From: Gemmatimonadota bacterium
GTDB taxonomy: Bacteria > Gemmatimonadota > Gemmatimonadetes > Gemmatimonadales > Gemmatimonadaceae
NCBI GenBank assembly: GCA_028287305.1
Contig: JAQBPX010000038.1
Coordinates: 1-64,000, forward strand
Direction: 5' to 3'
DNA: 64,000 bases
Position 1 is the stretch's first letter; each line of letters opens with the position of its first letter. Of the stretch, positions 1-7,724 are shown piece after piece. Below the pieces are notes generated by a model that did not search any database, had not been told where the DNA came from, and saw nothing but the letters and a program-made list of their open reading frames with translations. Position numbers and translations under genes: made by a program.

Positions 1-1
1 C

Positions 2-292
2 GTCGGCAGGATCGTCACGGTGGAGGACTTCCCCGAGGCGCGCAAGCCGGCCTGGAAGCTGCGGATCGACTTCGGGTCCGAGCTCGGGGAGAAGCGCTCG
101 TCGGCGCAGATCACGAACTACGCCCGCGAGCAGCTCGAGGGCCGTCTCGTCGTCGCCGTCGTGAACTTCCCGCCGCGCCAGATCGGCCCGGTGCGCTCCG
201 AGGTGCTCGTGCTCGGGGCGATCGCCGATGACCATCCCGTGTTGCTGCTGGAGCCCGACGCCGGCTCGCAGCCGGGCGACCGGATCGCCTGA
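2..292 (+). CDS. csaA: CsaA-type tRNA-binding-domain chaperone, 5' end cut off by the window
   Basis: The reading frame is open from base 2 and ends at a TGA at 290-292, giving 96 visible residues. The run EDFPEARKPAWKLRIDFG, then SSAQIT, VVAVVNFPPRQIGP and SEVLVLG, is the typical signature of CsaA, a homodimeric OB-fold (tRNA-binding domain) protein of about 110 residues linked to export chaperone activity. About a dozen N-terminal residues are missing to the left. The downstream neighbour on the opposite strand ends 3 bases away, so the two genes converge with no room for a separate terminator. The family call is secure; the cellular role is known only by analogy with Bacillus CsaA. Confidence 0.9.
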   Translation, partial: VGRIVTVEDFPEARKPAWKLRIDFGSELGEKRSSAQITNYAREQLEGRLVVAVVNFPPRQIGPVRSEVLVLGAIADDHPVLLLEPDAGSQPGDRIA

Positions 293-294
293 GC

Positions 295-1125
295 CTACGG
301 GCGCGGCGTGACGCCGCCGGTGCCCGGGGCGGCCACGGCTGTGTCGGGGTTGGGCTCGACGGCGACCGGCGGCGGCGTCACGGGCGCGGCTGCAGCAGGG
401 GCCGCGGGGGCAACGGGAGCCGCAGCCGCCACCGCTGCGGGAGCAGGCGCACCACCCGACGTGGCCCGCGCGGCCGGTGCGACGTCAGCGTAGAAGCGGA
501 ACTCCTCGGTGCCCACGCGAATCACGTCCGCGCGCGCCAGCAGGCGCGACCCGGTCACTCGCTCGCCATTCACGAAGAGGCCGTTCGCGCTCTGGTCGGT
601 GAGGTGGTAGCCCTCGGCGCCTGGCGCGATGAGCGCATGCTTCCGGCTCACTTCGCTCTGCGCCACCACGATGTCGCACGACGCGTCGCGGCCGATGAAC
701 ACGCCCTCGTCGCGCACCGTGTATTCCTTGCCATCCACCAGCGACACCAGGCGTCCGCCGGTCGCGAGCGTGGCGCGCGCGGGACCGCTGCGCTTCGCCG
801 TCATCGCGGCAATCTCGGAGGCCGACACGTACTGCGTGGCGCCCCCCTTCTTGTCGTCGGAGTAGAGCAGCTCCTGCCCGCCGATCTCTACCTTGTCGCC
901 ATGCATCAGCGGCGTCGGCTCCACGCCCAGCGAGACGCCGTTGATCTTCACGGCGCTGTCGTCGGCGGTGCGACGGATCACGACCTGGTTGTCGGCGGCC
1001 ATCTCGAGGACGGCCTGCACGCCGCCCTCGTCCGAGACCCGAACGTCTGCGTCGGCGCCGCCGCCCAGCCGTGTCTGGCCGGGCTTCAGCGTGTACTGCG
1101 AATCGTTCAGCTGGATCGTTGGCAT
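295..1125 (-). CDS. Double FHA-domain protein with Ala/Pro-rich tail
   Basis: 276 residues. The second FHA domain (about residues 125-213) is clear: FIGRD at 143-147, SRKH at 160-163 and a SANG turn at about 179-182 are the conserved phosphothreonine-contacting positions. Residues 1-90 look like a degenerate first FHA fold, with LGGGADADVRVSD and HGDKVEIGG but no SRKH-like motif. From about residue 216 the chain is a low-complexity Ala/Pro/Val tail with no domain. FHA domains bind phosphothreonine peptides made by Ser/Thr kinases, but no such kinase is in this window, so the partner is unknown. No signal peptide is seen, so it is probably cytosolic. Confidence 0.85.
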   Translation of the reverse strand: MPTIQLNDSQYTLKPGQTRLGGGADADVRVSDEGGVQAVLEMAADNQVVIRRTADDSAVKINGVSLGVEPTPLMHGDKVEIGGQELLYSDDKKGGATQYVSASEIAAMTAKRSGPARATLATGGRLVSLVDGKEYTVRDEGVFIGRDASCDIVVAQSEVSRKHALIAPGAEGYHLTDQSANGLFVNGERVTGSRLLARADVIRVGTEEFRFYADVAPAARATSGGAPAPAAVAAAAPVAPAAPAAAAPVTPPPVAVEPNPDTAVAAPGTGGVTPRP

Positions 1126-1216
1126 GGCGGCGGAAGGCGCGTTTATGACGACTGGAATCGGCGCGCCCAGCCATCAGGGCCGCACCGCCCCTCGCAGTTC
1201 ATGCGATGGCCAGAAA

Positions 1217-3100
1217 CTACGCCGGCCCCGGTGCGGTGGCAAGCACACCGACCTGCAATCGCCAGAGTCGCTCGTAGAGTCCATTAAGTGTAAGCAGGGT
1301 GTCATGTCGCCCGCGCTCTCGCACCTCCCCGTGATGGAGCACGAGAATCTCGTCCGCGTCCACGATGGTGCTGAGGCGATGCGCCACGGCGATCGTGGTC
1401 CGCCCCGCCATCAGGACCGCGAGCGCCCGCTGGATGTCCGCCTCGATCTCGCTGTCCACCGCGCTCGTGGCCTCGTCGAGCACGAGCACGGCCGGGTCGG
1501 CGGCGATCGCGCGGGCGAATGACAGGAGCTGCCGCTCCCCCACGCTGATCGTGGCGCCCCGCTCCCCCAGCACATGCCCGTATCCTCCGGGGAAGCGACG
1601 GATGATCCGGTCCGCCCCCACGCGCGACGCCGCGAGCGCCACGGCCTCGTCGTCGATCGGGTTCGCCAACCGGATGTTCGAGGACACGTCTCCCGCGAAG
1701 AGGAAGATGTCCTGCTGGACGTAGCCTACGAGCGCGCGCAGCGACTCCACCGGCATGGCCCGGACGTCCACGCCGTTGAGCAGGATCCGTCCGCGCTGCG
1801 GCTCGTAGAAGCGCAGCAGCAGGCTGATGATCGTGGTCTTCCCCGCCCCGGTGTGCCCCACCAGCGCCACGGTCTTTCCAGGCTCCGCCACGAACGAGAC
1901 GCCGCGGAGGACCCACTCGGGAGCGGCGGCATCCGATGCTTCCGTCCGCCCGACGTCGCCGGCTTCATGCGGCCGGTCATAGTGAAACCAGACGTCGTCG
2001 AATTCGATCGTGATGCCGCGGTGTGAGGTGTGAGGGGCTGAGGTTTGAGGAACGACGGCGCTGTCCCCATCCCCCAATTCCCCAGCCCCCGTGCCCCCTC
2101 GCTCGTCGAGCAACGAAAATATGCGTTCGGAAGCCGCCATCGCCTGCTGCAGCGTGTTGAACTTGTCGCTCAGGTCCTGCAGCGGCTCGAAGAACCGGCG
2201 CAGCAGCTGGATGAATGCGGCCAGCGTCCCCACCGTGAGCGTCCCCACTTCCGCGCGCCGCGCCCCCGCCACGATCAGCGTCGCGAGCGCCACCGACGTC
2301 AGCACCTCGATCACCGGGAAGTACAGCGCGTAGACGGTGATCGACTTGAGGTGCGCGTCCAGGTGGCTGCGATTCAGCGCATCGAAGCGCGCCAGCTCCG
2401 GGCGCTCCATGCCGAACAGCTGCACCACGCGCATTCCCGTCAGTCGCTCCTGCAGGAACGAGTTGATCTTCGCGACGCGCGTGCGGATGTCGCGATACGC
2501 CTCGCGCACTGACTTCTGGAAGATGTGGCTCGTGAGCCAGATGAACGGGATCACCGCATACGCCGCGAGCGCCAGCCGCCAGTCGGTCACCAGCATCAGC
2601 ACGCCGATCGCGCCGAGCGTGAACAGGTCGCCGAGCCCCGCCACCACGCCCGAGGTGAACAGCTCGTTCAGCGCCTCCACGTCGCTCGTCACGCGCGTCA
2701 CCAGGCGCCCAACGGGATTGCGGTCGTAGAACGACACGGGCAGTCGCTGGAGCTGCGCGAAGATCGCCGTCCGCAGGTCGTGCATCACCCGCTGGCCGAG
2801 CAGCGACGTGAGCATCGTGTCGCCGTAGCTGCAGGCGAAGCTCAGCGCGAGTGACCCGAGGAAGAGGAACGCCGACCGCGTCGCCAGCCCCACGTCGCGG
2901 TGCGGGATGGCGACGTCGATCACGCGCTGGGTGAGGAGCGGCCCCACCAGCTGCAGCATCCCCTCGACGAGCAGCAGCGCCAGCGCGCCCACCACCATCA
3001 GCCGATAGGGCGCGACCCACGTGAGCAACCGGCGCGCGAGCCGCCGGTCGTACTTCTTCCCCTGGACCTCGTCGTCGGCCGGCGTCACCGCGCTCCCCAT
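1217..3100 (-). CDS. ABC exporter half-transporter (MsbA/MdlB-like, fused membrane and ATPase domains)
   Basis: 627 residues: six-helix membrane domain (about 30-325) followed by an ATP-binding domain. Visible motifs are Walker A GHTGAGKT near residue 415, a signature of the form SVGERQ near 520 (variant of LSGGQ) and Walker B VLVLDEATS near 540. Such proteins dimerise and export lipids, peptides or drugs; the substrate cannot be read from sequence. A non-conserved linker at about residues 330-360 is encoded by repeat-like DNA (2063-2097) that also occurs near 44.8 kb. The ATG lies 7 nt after a TAGCTT hexamer, consistent with a leaderless mRNA. No partner half-transporter is adjacent, so a homodimer is likely. 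Confidence 0.9.
   Translation of the reverse strand: MGSAVTPADDEVQGKKYDRRLARRLLTWVAPYRLMVVGALALLLVEGMLQLVGPLLTQRVIDVAIPHRDVGLATRSAFLFLGSLALSFACSYGDTMLTSLLGQRVMHDLRTAIFAQLQRLPVSFYDRNPVGRLVTRVTSDVEALNELFTSGVVAGLGDLFTLGAIGVLMLVTDWRLALAAYAVIPFIWLTSHIFQKSVREAYRDIRTRVAKINSFLQERLTGMRVVQLFGMERPELARFDALNRSHLDAHLKSITVYALYFPVIEVLTSVALATLIVAGARRAEVGTLTVGTLAAFIQLLRRFFEPLQDLSDKFNTLQQAMAASERIFSLLDERGGTGAGELGDGDSAVVPQTSAPHTSHRGITIEFDDVWFHYDRPHEAGDVGRTEASDAAAPEWVLRGVSFVAEPGKTVALVGHTGAGKTTIISLLLRFYEPQRGRILLNGVDVRAMPVESLRALVGYVQQDIFLFAGDVSSNIRLANPIDDEAVALAASRVGADRIIRRFPGGYGHVLGERGATISVGERQLLSFARAIAADPAVLVLDEATSAVDSEIEADIQRALAVLMAGRTTIAVAHRLSTIVDADEILVLHHGEVRERGRHDTLLTLNGLYERLWRLQVGVLATAPGPA
2063..2097. repeat. 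C-rich repeat inside the ABC transporter gene
   Basis: The stretch contains tccccatccccc and ttccccagcccccgtgcccc. Both strings recur, as parts of a hairpin, between ffh and lon at 44780-44815. Here the repeat is read in frame and codes a flexible linker between the membrane and ATPase domains. Confidence 0.55.
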
Positions 3101-3107
3101 CCCCGGA

Positions 3108-3113
3108 AAGCTA
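3108..3113 (-). promoter_or_regulatory. -10 element TAGCTT for the ABC exporter gene
   Basis: TAGCTT on the minus strand ends 7 nt before the ATG at 3100. No convincing -35 box is seen. The spacing implies transcription starting at or next to the start codon. Confidence 0.45.
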
Positions 3114-3172
3114 ACGGCCCGGCCTGCCGGCTTCCGCCCCTCCCGGCTGAGCGTGGTACGCGCGTTGCCTTA

Positions 3173-3202
3173 GGTGTGGGTGCACCACACCCCCAACGGA
3201 GG
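3173..3202 (+). promoter_or_regulatory. Leader hairpin and strong ribosome binding site of the GlsB/YeaQ gene
   Basis: A 7-bp stem (GGTGTGG 3173-3179 with CCACACC 3185-3191) is followed by GGAGG at 3198-3202, 9 nt before the ATG at 3212. This is one of the few strong Shine-Dalgarno sequences in the window and contrasts with the many leaderless-looking starts. Confidence 0.55.
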
Positions 3203-3211
3203 AATTACTGA

Positions 3212-3475
3212 ATGAGCATGCTAGCCTGGATCGTACTTGGCTTGATCGCGGGAGCGATTGCCAAGGCGCTCATGCCCGGCAAGGACCCGGGCGGCATCAT
3301 CGTGACCATGGTGATCGGCATCGTCGGCGCCTTCATCGGTGGCTTCATCGGCAACACCATCGCCGGCTCGGGACTGAACGGCTTCTCCGTCTGGAGCATC
3401 GTCCTGGCCGTCCTCGGCTCCATGCTGCTGCTGTGGATCTACCGCATGACCACGCGGAATCGCACCACGGCCTGA
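3212..3475 (+). CDS. GlsB/YeaQ/YmgE family small membrane protein
   Basis: 87 residues with three hydrophobic segments and glycine-rich turns. The start MSMLAWIVLGLIAGAIAK, the PGKDPGGI loop and the G-x-x-G-pattern second helix are typical of the transglycosylase-associated/GlsB family (about 80-90 residues). Members are inner-membrane proteins often induced by stress, but their biochemical role is unknown. The start is fixed by a good GGAGG site 9 nt upstream. A Rho-independent terminator follows within 20 bp, so the gene is probably a single-gene transcript. Confidence 0.9.
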   Translation: MSMLAWIVLGLIAGAIAKALMPGKDPGGIIVTMVIGIVGAFIGGFIGNTIAGSGLNGFSVWSIVLAVLGSMLLLWIYRMTTRNRTTA

Positions 3476-3490
3476 GCTCGTTCATGGGTT

Positions 3491-3530
3491 GCAGGGGGCG
3501 GGCCTTCGGGCTCGCCCCCTGCGGCTTTTA
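3491..3530 (+). terminator. Rho-independent terminator after the GlsB/YeaQ gene
   Basis: A 14-bp stem (3491-3504 with 3509-3522, one G-U pair) closes a TTCG tetraloop and is followed by ggctttta. It ends the small membrane protein transcript just before uvrA. Confidence 0.85.
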
Positions 3531-3548
3531 TTCGGGGGTTTTTCCGGC

Positions 3549-3554
3549 TAGATT
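3549..3554 (+). promoter_or_regulatory. -10 element TAGATT for uvrA
   Basis: TAGATT ends 6 nt before the ATG at 3561; the intervening bases are gaggtg. The spacing favours a leaderless transcript starting at the ATG rather than initiation at the GTG at 3558. Confidence 0.45.
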
Positions 3555-3560
3555 GAGGTG

Positions 3561-6407
3561 ATGAAGGACGCCATCGTCATCCGCGGCGCGCGGCAGCACA
3601 ACCTCAAGGGGTTCGATCTCGAGATCCCCCGCCGGACCTTCACGGTCATCACCGGCCCCTCCGGCTCCGGCAAGAGCTCCCTGGCGTTCGACACCATCTA
3701 CGCCGAGGGCCAGCGCCGCTACGTGGAGTCCCTCACCGCGTACGCGCGACAGTTCCTCGAGCGCATGGAGAAGCCCGACGTCGACTCCATCGACGGGCTC
3801 TCCCCGGCCATCGCCATCGAGCAGAGCAATCCCACCAAGACCAGCCGCTCCACGGTGGGCACCGCGACGGAGATCTACGACTACCTCCGCCTGCTCTGGG
3901 CCCGCGTCGGGCACACCATCTGCCCGCGCTGCGGCCGAGAGCTGCGCCCCGACACGGTGCAGACGGTCACCGACGCGGTGCTCGCGCTCCCCGCCGGCAC
4001 GCGCTTCCAGGTCACGTACCCGCAGCGCATCTCGAGCGTGGTCGAGCACGACGTGGTCGTGGAGAACCTTCGCGCACAGGGCTTCCTGCGCCTCGCGATC
4101 AAGGGCGTCGTGATGCACCTCGACGAGCTGGCCGCCGCGAAGGTGGACGTCACGAAGGTGAAGGAGCTGCTCGTCGTCGTCGACCGCCTCGCGGTGGGCG
4201 ACGAGGCGCGCGGGCGACTCGCCGAGGCGGTGGCCACGGCCTTTCGCGAAGGCGACAACGATTGCGTGGTGCTCGTGCAGGTGCAGGGTGCCGCAAGCGG
4301 CACCCCTGCACGACTTAATTTTACAGAACGCTTCGAGTGCCCCAACGACGGCTATCGCGCGCCGTCGCCCACGCCGCAGCTCTTCAGCTTCAACTCGCCG
4401 CGCGGCGCCTGCGAGACCTGCAACGGCTTCGGCGCGGTGCTCACGTACGACGAGTCGCTCATCGTCCCCTATCCGGAGCGCTCACTGCGCGACGGAGCCA
4501 TCGCGCCGTGGACCATGCCCCGCTACGAGAACAAGCGGCGTGCGCTCGCCGAGTTCGCGAAGCGAGAGGGGATCGCGATGGACAAGCCGTGGCAGCAACT
4601 CTCCGCAGCGGCGCGCGAGAAGCTGCTGCGAGGCAAGGCGAAGGGCTACAAGGGTATCTTCCCCTTCCTCGACGACCTGGAGGAGAAGAAGTACAAGCAG
4701 TATATCCGTGTGTTCCTCCGGCAGTACCAGACCGCGCAGACCTGCGCGACGTGTGGAGGCACCAAGCTGCAGCAGGCCGCGCTGCACGTGCGCGTCGGGA
4801 ACCGGCACATCGCCGAGATCTCGGAGATGCCGGTGGACCTGCTGCTCTCCTGGCTGGGAGACCTGACGCTCTCCGGCTTCGAGCAGCAGGTCGCGAGTCA
4901 CATCCTCAAGGAAGCGCGCGATCGGGTGCAGTTCCTCTGTGACGTGGGCCTCACGTACCTCACGCTCAACCGCGCGATGCGCACACTGTCCGGTGGCGAG
5001 GCGCAGCGCATCGGGCTCGCGAACTCGCTCGGCTCGCAGCTGGTGGACGCGCTGTACGTGCTCGACGAGCCGAGTATCGGCCTGCACTCGCGCGACATGG
5101 ACCGACTGCTCAAGCTGCTGCTGCGGCTGCGCGATCGCGGCAACACCGTGCTGGTGGTGGAGCACGACCTCGAGGCGATGCGCGCGGCCGACTTCATGGT
5201 GGAGCTCGGGCCCGCGAGCGGTGACAAGGGTGGGCAGCTGGTGTTCGCCGGCCCGATGAGTCGCGTGAGCGAGAGTGCGCTCACGGGCGGATACCTCACG
5301 GGGGAGAAGTCGATCCCGGTGCCGGAGGTGCGCCGTCGCCTCGGTCCGCAGTGGATCACGCTCACCGGCGCGCGCGAGCACAACCTCAAGGGCGCCACGC
5401 TGCGCATCCCGATCGGTGCGGTGACCGCGGTGACCGGCGTCTCGGGCTCCGGCAAGAGCACGCTCGTGTACGACGTGCTGCTGCGTGCCCTCGAGCAGAA
5501 GCTGCACGGGGAACACAGCGCCAAGCAGCACCTGGGCGAGCGCGTGGGACAGTACGAGTCGCTCACCGGGTGGGAGCAGGTGGACGACGTGGTGTGCATC
5601 GACCAGAGCCCGATCGGCAAGTCGCCGCGGTCGAACCCCGTGACGTACGTGAAGGCGTTCGACGAGATCCGTCGCATCTTCGCCGACCAGCCAGTCGCGC
5701 GACAGCGCGGGTACACGGCGGGCACCTTCTCCTTCAACGTGGCGGGCGGGCGCTGCGAGCACTGCGAGGGGGCGGGCTATCTCGAGGTGGAGATGGTCTT
5801 CATGGCGGACGTGTTCGTGCCGTGCGACCACTGCGCCGGCAGGCGCTTCCGTCCTGACGTGCTCGAGGTGCGCGTGGGCGGCAAGTCGGTGGCTGACGTG
5901 CTGGAGCTCACGGTGGACGAGGCGATTCGCTTCTTCCCGCGCGAGGAGAAGCTCGGCCAGGCGCTCTGGCAGTTGCAGCAGGTGGGACTCGGCTACCTGC
6001 GACTGGGACAGCCGGCGACCACGCTCAGCGGTGGTGAGGCGCAGCGACTCAAGGTGGCGCGCGAGCTGGCGACGGCGAATCGCAGGAGCGGCAAGAAGCT
6101 CTACGTGATGGACGAACCGACCACGGGGCTGCACATCGACGACATTCGCAAGCTGGCGCAGGTGTTCGATCGCCTCGTGGCCGCGGGGCACACACTGGTG
6201 CTGATCGAGCACAACCTGGACGTGATCAAGCTGGCCGACTGGATCGTGGACCTGGGGCCTGACGCGGGCGATCGCGGCGGCGAAGTGGTGGCGAGCGGCC
6301 GCCCGGAGGAGGTGGCGCTGGTGGAGGTCTCGCACACCGGCCGCTGGCTGCGTACCGTGCTGCCCGCTGCACCGAAACGCAAGCGCCAAGTGGCTGCGGC
6401 CAGTTGA
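3561..6407 (+). CDS. uvrA: UvrA, excinuclease ABC subunit A
   Basis: 948 residues, close to the usual 940-950. UvrA is the damage-recognition ATPase dimer of nucleotide excision repair and loads UvrB. Both ABC modules are complete: Walker A GPSGSGKSS near residue 33 and GVSGSGKST near 630, signatures LSGGEAQRIGLA and LSGGEAQRLKVA, and DEP Walker B motifs. The second zinc module (CEHC...CDHC) is intact. The first has CPND near residue 259 in place of the usual CPxC, so it lacks one cysteine. A near-perfect palindrome at 4281-4311 is translated in frame just before it. The ATG at 3561 is preferred over the overlapping GTG at 3558. The stop codon overlaps the -35 box of the tRNA-Asn gene. Confidence 0.98.
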   Translation: MKDAIVIRGARQHNLKGFDLEIPRRTFTVITGPSGSGKSSLAFDTIYAEGQRRYVESLTAYARQFLERMEKPDVDSIDGLSPAIAIEQSNPTKTSRSTVGTATEIYDYLRLLWARVGHTICPRCGRELRPDTVQTVTDAVLALPAGTRFQVTYPQRISSVVEHDVVVENLRAQGFLRLAIKGVVMHLDELAAAKVDVTKVKELLVVVDRLAVGDEARGRLAEAVATAFREGDNDCVVLVQVQGAASGTPARLNFTERFECPNDGYRAPSPTPQLFSFNSPRGACETCNGFGAVLTYDESLIVPYPERSLRDGAIAPWTMPRYENKRRALAEFAKREGIAMDKPWQQLSAAAREKLLRGKAKGYKGIFPFLDDLEEKKYKQYIRVFLRQYQTAQTCATCGGTKLQQAALHVRVGNRHIAEISEMPVDLLLSWLGDLTLSGFEQQVASHILKEARDRVQFLCDVGLTYLTLNRAMRTLSGGEAQRIGLANSLGSQLVDALYVLDEPSIGLHSRDMDRLLKLLLRLRDRGNTVLVVEHDLEAMRAADFMVELGPASGDKGGQLVFAGPMSRVSESALTGGYLTGEKSIPVPEVRRRLGPQWITLTGAREHNLKGATLRIPIGAVTAVTGVSGSGKSTLVYDVLLRALEQKLHGEHSAKQHLGERVGQYESLTGWEQVDDVVCIDQSPIGKSPRSNPVTYVKAFDEIRRIFADQPVARQRGYTAGTFSFNVAGGRCEHCEGAGYLEVEMVFMADVFVPCDHCAGRRFRPDVLEVRVGGKSVADVLELTVDEAIRFFPREEKLGQALWQLQQVGLGYLRLGQPATTLSGGEAQRLKVARELATANRRSGKKLYVMDEPTTGLHIDDIRKLAQVFDRLVAAGHTLVLIEHNLDVIKLADWIVDLGPDAGDRGGEVVASGRPEEVALVEVSHTGRWLRTVLPAAPKRKRQVAAAS
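4281..4311. repeat. Palindrome inside the uvrA coding sequence
   Basis: Left arm 4281-4294 and right arm 4297-4311 pair along about 14 bp with one bulged base and a 2-nt loop, followed by an unusually AT-rich tail (acttaattttaca). It encodes about 10 residues (GAASGTPARLN) that look like an insertion relative to typical UvrA. Confidence 0.7.
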
Positions 6408-6431
6408 CTTCGACCGTTTTTCCAATAATTT
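6404..6431 (+). promoter_or_regulatory. Promoter of tRNA-Asn
   Basis: TTGACT (6404-6409), 16-nt spacer, TAATTT (6426-6431); transcription would start just before the tRNA at 6442. The -35 box overlaps the uvrA stop codon. Confidence 0.65.
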
Positions 6432-6441
6432 TCGGGTCTAT

Positions 6442-6515
6442 TCCCCAGTAGCTCAGTTGGTTAGAGCATTCGACTGTTAATCGAAGGGTCGTAGGTTCAA
6501 GTCCTACCTGGGGAG
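6442..6515 (+). tRNA. tRNA-Asn (anticodon GTT)
   Basis: 74 nt. Acceptor stem TCCCCAG (6442-6448) pairs with CTGGGGA (6508-6514), with discriminator G at 6515. The D-arm (gctcagttggttagagc), the anticodon stem-loop around cgactGTTaatcg and the T-arm GTTCAA are all present. The anticodon GTT reads AAC/AAT. CCA is not encoded. The gene has its own promoter and is followed directly by a strong terminator. Confidence 0.97.
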
Positions 6516-6525
6516 CTGACGCAAG

Positions 6526-6560
6526 ACGGCGGGCCGCGCACTGCGCGGCCCGCCGTTTTT
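6526..6560 (+). terminator. Rho-independent terminator after tRNA-Asn
   Basis: A perfect 14-bp GC-rich stem (6526-6539 with 6543-6556), 3-nt loop, then a run of T residues. Confidence 0.95.
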
Positions 6561-6562
6561 GC

Positions 6563-6587
6563 GTCATCCTGAGCGCAGCGAAGGACC
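6563..6587. repeat. Short dispersed-repeat motif (gtcatcctgagcgcagcgaa type)
   Basis: The sequence gtcatcctgagcgcagcgaa followed by ggacc, read on the minus strand, encodes SFAALRMT. From memory this motif recurs in intergenic DNA of many unrelated bacterial genomes. A diverged relative (gtcattccgagg ... ggagcgcgac) forms the edge of the trmD-proximal inverted repeat at 41728-41757. Confidence 0.45.
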
Positions 6588-6643
6588 AGCCGTTCGCTGT
6601 TGCCAAGGCCCAAAGCCCAAAGCCCGTTGTTGCCCGGGGCTGG

Positions 6644-7132
6644 TTACAGCCCCGAAAGCACCATCCCCTGCCGGTTGCCGAGGTTCAGCCCCGACGTCCC
6701 CAGCATGTTGAGCACGATCAGCCCGAGCTTGGTGTCGTTGTTGTTCGGGCGCACCGAGATCATGATCAGCTGCGACTGCACCCACGTCCCGCCGGTGAAG
6801 GTGAACAGCGTCAGGTTGTCGTAGTCCAGGTTGTAGTCCGTGGTGGCGAACTTGAAGTTCTTCGGCAGGTACGGCGTGAGTCCCGTCGGCGTGACGCCCG
6901 AGCCTGACTCGGTGGGAAAGGCGTTCAGGTCGGAGTAGTAGGTGAACACGCCCACGCGCACGGCGGCCATTGCGCCGATCACCTTCGCGGCCTTCGCGTG
7001 GCGCACCACGTCCTGCAGCTTGGGCAGCGCGATGGACGAGAGCACCGAGATGATCGTGACCACCACGAGCATCTCCGCCAGCGTGAAGCCGCGGCGCGCC
7101 CGCAGCCGAAGGCCCCGTCGCGCGCGGTTCAC
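6644..7132 (-). CDS. Type IV pilin-like / GspG-like prepilin
   Basis: 162 residues. A 15-residue basic leader ending in RRG is followed by FTLAEMLVVVTIISVLSSIALP: prepilin peptidase cleaves before F16, the new residue 1 is methylated and Glu sits at mature position 5. The hydrophobic helix then forms the filament core. The mature part contains TYYSDLNAFP, typical of GspG/pseudopilin-type proteins, and a beta-rich C-terminus with few cysteines. It overlaps the upstream gene by 4 nt, so the two are translationally coupled. A prepilin peptidase lies at 51 kb. Whether it builds a pilus or a type II pseudopilus cannot be decided here. Confidence 0.9.
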   Translation of the reverse strand: MNRARRGLRLRARRGFTLAEMLVVVTIISVLSSIALPKLQDVVRHAKAAKVIGAMAAVRVGVFTYYSDLNAFPTESGSGVTPTGLTPYLPKNFKFATTDYNLDYDNLTLFTFTGGTWVQSQLIMISVRPNNNDTKLGLIVLNMLGTSGLNLGNRQGMVLSGL

Positions 7133-7626
7133 GGCTGCTTCACCGGCTCGCCGTGCAGGAACTGCGAGCCGCTGCGCAGGAAGTCACCGAGCTCCTCGGA
7201 GCGCAGCGTGAGCGGCATGCGGACGTCCGCGCTCTTCAGCTCGAACGTCGAGTCGCTCCAGCGGTGATAGATGAACGCGCCGTAGGGATCGCCCGCGTCC
7301 TGCAGCTTCTGCGGCAGCACGCCATTCTCGAAGCGATAGGTGAACAGGCGCTGCGCCTGCAGCCACATCACCGCGCGCGCCTGCGCCTCGTACTCGTCCT
7401 GCGCCGGCGCCACGCTTTCCGGCGCGGGCCCCCAGATGATCTCCGGGCGCGCGAGCACGCTCCACGCGCTCAGCACCAGCAGGATTCCGCTCGCGACGTA
7501 CATCCACGTCTGGGAACGTGGCCTCGGCGGCGGCAGTGGCCTCGACATCTCGATCGCCTGGTCCATGACCTCGGCGAGTGCCTGGGCACGCTCCAACTGC
7601 TCGGATGGGCGGGAATCTGGTTGCAA
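7129..7626 (-). CDS. Single-pass membrane protein coupled to the prepilin gene, function unknown
   Basis: 165 residues. The N-terminal 37 residues are charged and proline-rich (PLPPPRPR), then one transmembrane helix (about 40-60, MYVASGILLVLSAWSVLA) and a periplasmic domain of about 100 residues. The periplasmic part contains RLFTYRFENGVLP and DPYGAFIYHRW, a pattern reminiscent of pilin-like globular domains, but there is no prepilin cleavage motif. It overlaps the prepilin gene by 4 nt (ATGA), so it is probably a partner in the same filament or secretion assembly. No named family is recognised. Confidence 0.75.
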   Translation of the reverse strand: MQPDSRPSEQLERAQALAEVMDQAIEMSRPLPPPRPRSQTWMYVASGILLVLSAWSVLARPEIIWGPAPESVAPAQDEYEAQARAVMWLQAQRLFTYRFENGVLPQKLQDAGDPYGAFIYHRWSDSTFELKSADVRMPLTLRSEELGDFLRSGSQFLHGEPVKQP

Positions 7627-7711
7627 GACGGGGGGAGGGACGGGCGGACTGCGGGCGGCGTCGCCGGCGACCGGGGGGAGGGGCGCTGCACAACAATAGG
7701 GCGCGACGCCT

Positions 7712-7717
7712 TATCTT
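7712..7717 (+). promoter_or_regulatory. -10 element TATCTT for purE
   Basis: TATCTT ends 7 nt before the ATG at 7725. No clear -35 box. The spacing is compatible with leaderless transcription of purEK. Confidence 0.5.
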
Positions 7718-7724
7718 GCCACGC

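Noticed and set aside
4482-6425. Long open frame antisense to uvrA
   Set aside because: uvrA is unambiguous on the other strand; the antisense product has no domain and is His/Arg-rich as expected for a GC shadow.
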